NCBI GenBank assembly: GCA_937942935.1 | Contig: CALDGT010000613.1 | Span: 1 to 7,121 of the forward strand | Length of the DNA: 7,121 nt | Source: an uncultured Chloroflexota bacterium | Lineage (GTDB): Bacteria > Chloroflexota > Anaerolineae > Aggregatilineales > Phototrophicaceae | Direction: 5' to 3' | In this document: positions 5,784-7,121 of the stretch, one piece after another | Position numbering within the stretch: the stretch's first letter is position 1 | Layout of the letters: every line of letters begins with the position of its first letter | The notes under the pieces: model-generated | Seen by the model: only the letters and a program-made list of their open reading frames with translations | Told to the model about the DNA's origin: nothing | Databases searched by the model: none | Translations under genes and position numbers: made by a program

Positions 5784-7121
5784 TTACACGGTCATCGCCA
5801 AACTGCCCATGCCTGTGCCTTCATCCAACAAGGCTTTGACCATATCCGATGTATGTGCTTCGGCATAAATCCGCAAGACGGGTTCTGTCCCACTGGGGCG
5901 CACGAGTAACCAACTGCCATCTGCCAAATAAAATTTCACACCGTCTAATGTATCTACCCGCGCTACCGATTCGCCACCCAACCGAGCAGGGGCGTTATCA
6001 GTTAGGAGTTTGACCATTTGCTTTTTCGGGATAGTTTTGCTCAGGCGGGTGTCTATTCGCTCATAATGGGCGGGACCAAAATTCTTTTGCAAATCGGCGA
6101 CAATGTCGTGCAAGGGTGCTTTGGCGGTTGCCATCACTTCGAGGAGCATGAGTCCCATCAAAATGCCATCGCCTTCGGGGATATGCCCACGAATACTAAT
6201 CCCGCCACTTTCTTCGCCACCCATCAACACATCATTATTCATCATCAAATCGGCGATATAATTGAATCCGACAGGGGTTTCATGCAATTTGAGGTCATAT
6301 TTTTTGCACAGGGCATCAATCATCAGTGTGGTTGAGACAGTTTTCACAACATCACCCCGCAATCCTTTATTTTCGACCAGATGACGCAATGTGAGCGCAA
6401 AAATATGGTGTGGGTCTATAAAATTGCCTTGTGCATCAATCGCGCCAATTCTATCGGCATCGCCATCGGTGGCTAACCCGACATGGGCTTGTAACCGTTG
6501 TACCGTAGCGACCAAGTCATTGAGATATTTCATCATCGGTTCTGGATGAATCCCACCAAATCCCGGATTCAACACATCCCGAATCCCTGTCACATGACAG
6601 CGTGTACGCGATAAAATGCTGGTGAACGCGCCACGTCCCGCGCCCCACATGGCATCTGCTACGATATTCAATTCACCTTCAGAAATTTTATCCACATCTA
6701 CCAAATCAGTGAGATGTTGATAATACACCCAAGACGGGTCGAATCGGCGGATTTTTTCTTGTGCGAGGGCATCATCATACGACATTTCGTTGACTTTGTT
6801 GCCAGCCGCTTGGATGAGCGCCAGTTCTGCTTCGATTTTGTCACATTCTTCAGATGTAGCAGACCCGCCATAAGCCGATTTCACCTTAAATCCGTTATAG
6901 CGAGGCGGGTTATGACTCGCGGTGATAATAACCCCCGCCACCGCTTTTTTATCTTTGACATTATACGAGATGGCAGGGGTGGGGGAATCGGTACGGGTCA
7001 GCCACACAATGATGCCATTCGCCGCCAAAACACGGGCAGTTTCCATCGCAAATCTATCGGATAAAAAGCGTGTGTCGTATCCGACCACCATTTCGGGCGG
7101 GGTTGTGCCTGTATAGGCTTT
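5784..7121 (-). CDS. Phosphoglucomutase/phosphomannomutase (alpha-D-phosphohexomutase), N-terminus cut off
   Basis: Interconverts hexose 1-phosphates and 6-phosphates in the cytosol through a phosphoserine, feeding glycogen, cell-wall or exopolysaccharide sugar-nucleotide synthesis. 445 residues are visible and the frame stays open to the window edge; perhaps 20-30 amino-terminal residues are missing. Numbering from the edge, all four family loops are intact: catalytic serine loop ITASHNPPRYNGFK (66-79, Ser69), metal loop DGDADR (219-224), sugar loop GGEESGG (301-307) and phosphate loop RPSGTEP (408-414). The GEESGG sugar loop fits enzymes that accept glucose and/or mannose phosphates; the sequence alone does not settle which. 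An internal ATG at 7091 is not the start, because ten in-frame codons precede it, reading KAYTGTTPPE, a normal part of the domain I strand. Its stop faces that of the FGE-domain lipoprotein across palindrome 2. Confidence 0.95.
   Translation of the reverse strand, partial: KAYTGTTPPEMVVGYDTRFLSDRFAMETARVLAANGIIVWLTRTDSPTPAISYNVKDKKAVAGVIITASHNPPRYNGFKVKSAYGGSATSEECDKIEAELALIQAAGNKVNEMSYDDALAQEKIRRFDPSWVYYQHLTDLVDVDKISEGELNIVADAMWGAGRGAFTSILSRTRCHVTGIRDVLNPGFGGIHPEPMMKYLNDLVATVQRLQAHVGLATDGDADRIGAIDAQGNFIDPHHIFALTLRHLVENKGLRGDVVKTVSTTLMIDALCKKYDLKLHETPVGFNYIADLMMNNDVLMGGEESGGISIRGHIPEGDGILMGLMLLEVMATAKAPLHDIVADLQKNFGPAHYERIDTRLSKTIPKKQMVKLLTDNAPARLGGESVARVDTLDGVKFYLADGSWLLVRPSGTEPVLRIYAEAHTSDMVKALLDEGTGMGSLAMTV

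Noticed and set aside
6018..6335. 105-codon rightward frame opposite the mutase
   Set aside because: Antisense shadow; His/Gln-rich composition arises from the opposite-strand mutase codons.
1..7121. tRNA, rRNA, CRISPR array, insertion sequence or phage module
   Set aside because: No cloverleaf, direct-repeat array, transposase or integrase motif was seen on either strand while reading the window.

Overview
The window looks like ordinary chromosomal DNA from a free-living bacterium. My best guess is a member of the Chloroflexota (Anaerolineae-like). That guess rests on the style of the proteins: a lipoprotein with a Thr/Ser/Pro linker and a short FGE-sulfatase domain, a DUF3095 protein, a secreted beta-propeller, and moderate GC. 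It does not rest on any marker gene. No tRNA, rRNA, CRISPR array, transposase, integrase or phage gene is visible. Coding density is high and no gene-free stretch exceeds about 135 bases.

Layout from left to right. A DUF3095 protein (cyclase-like motifs) runs leftward off the window edge from 670. It is divergent from a rightward cluster: a sirtuin protein deacylase (756-1508), a secreted beta-propeller-like protein of unknown function that overlaps it by 4 bases (1505-2584), and an aldose 1-epimerase-like protein 26 bases further on (2611-3525). This cluster converges on a leftward secreted glucose/sorbosone (PQQ-type) dehydrogenase (3586-4758). That gene is divergent from a rightward FGE-sulfatase-domain lipoprotein (4893-5726), which converges on a leftward phosphoglucomutase/phosphomannomutase (5784 to beyond 7121, amino terminus missing).

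The arrangement alternates regularly. The two divergent gaps carry back-to-back sigma70-type promoters. The two convergent gaps each carry a long perfect palindrome, and the two palindromes are related to each other by paired, pairing-preserving base changes. Three genes deal with sugars: the epimerase, the dehydrogenase and the hexose-phosphate mutase. Three products are predicted to be exported: the beta-propeller, the dehydrogenase and the lipoprotein. I see no evidence that the window encodes one integrated new system. The most distinctive items are the covarying palindrome pair, the cyclase-like DUF3095 protein, and the sirtuin with the acyl-lysine (Tyr/Arg) signature coupled to an exported protein of unknown function.
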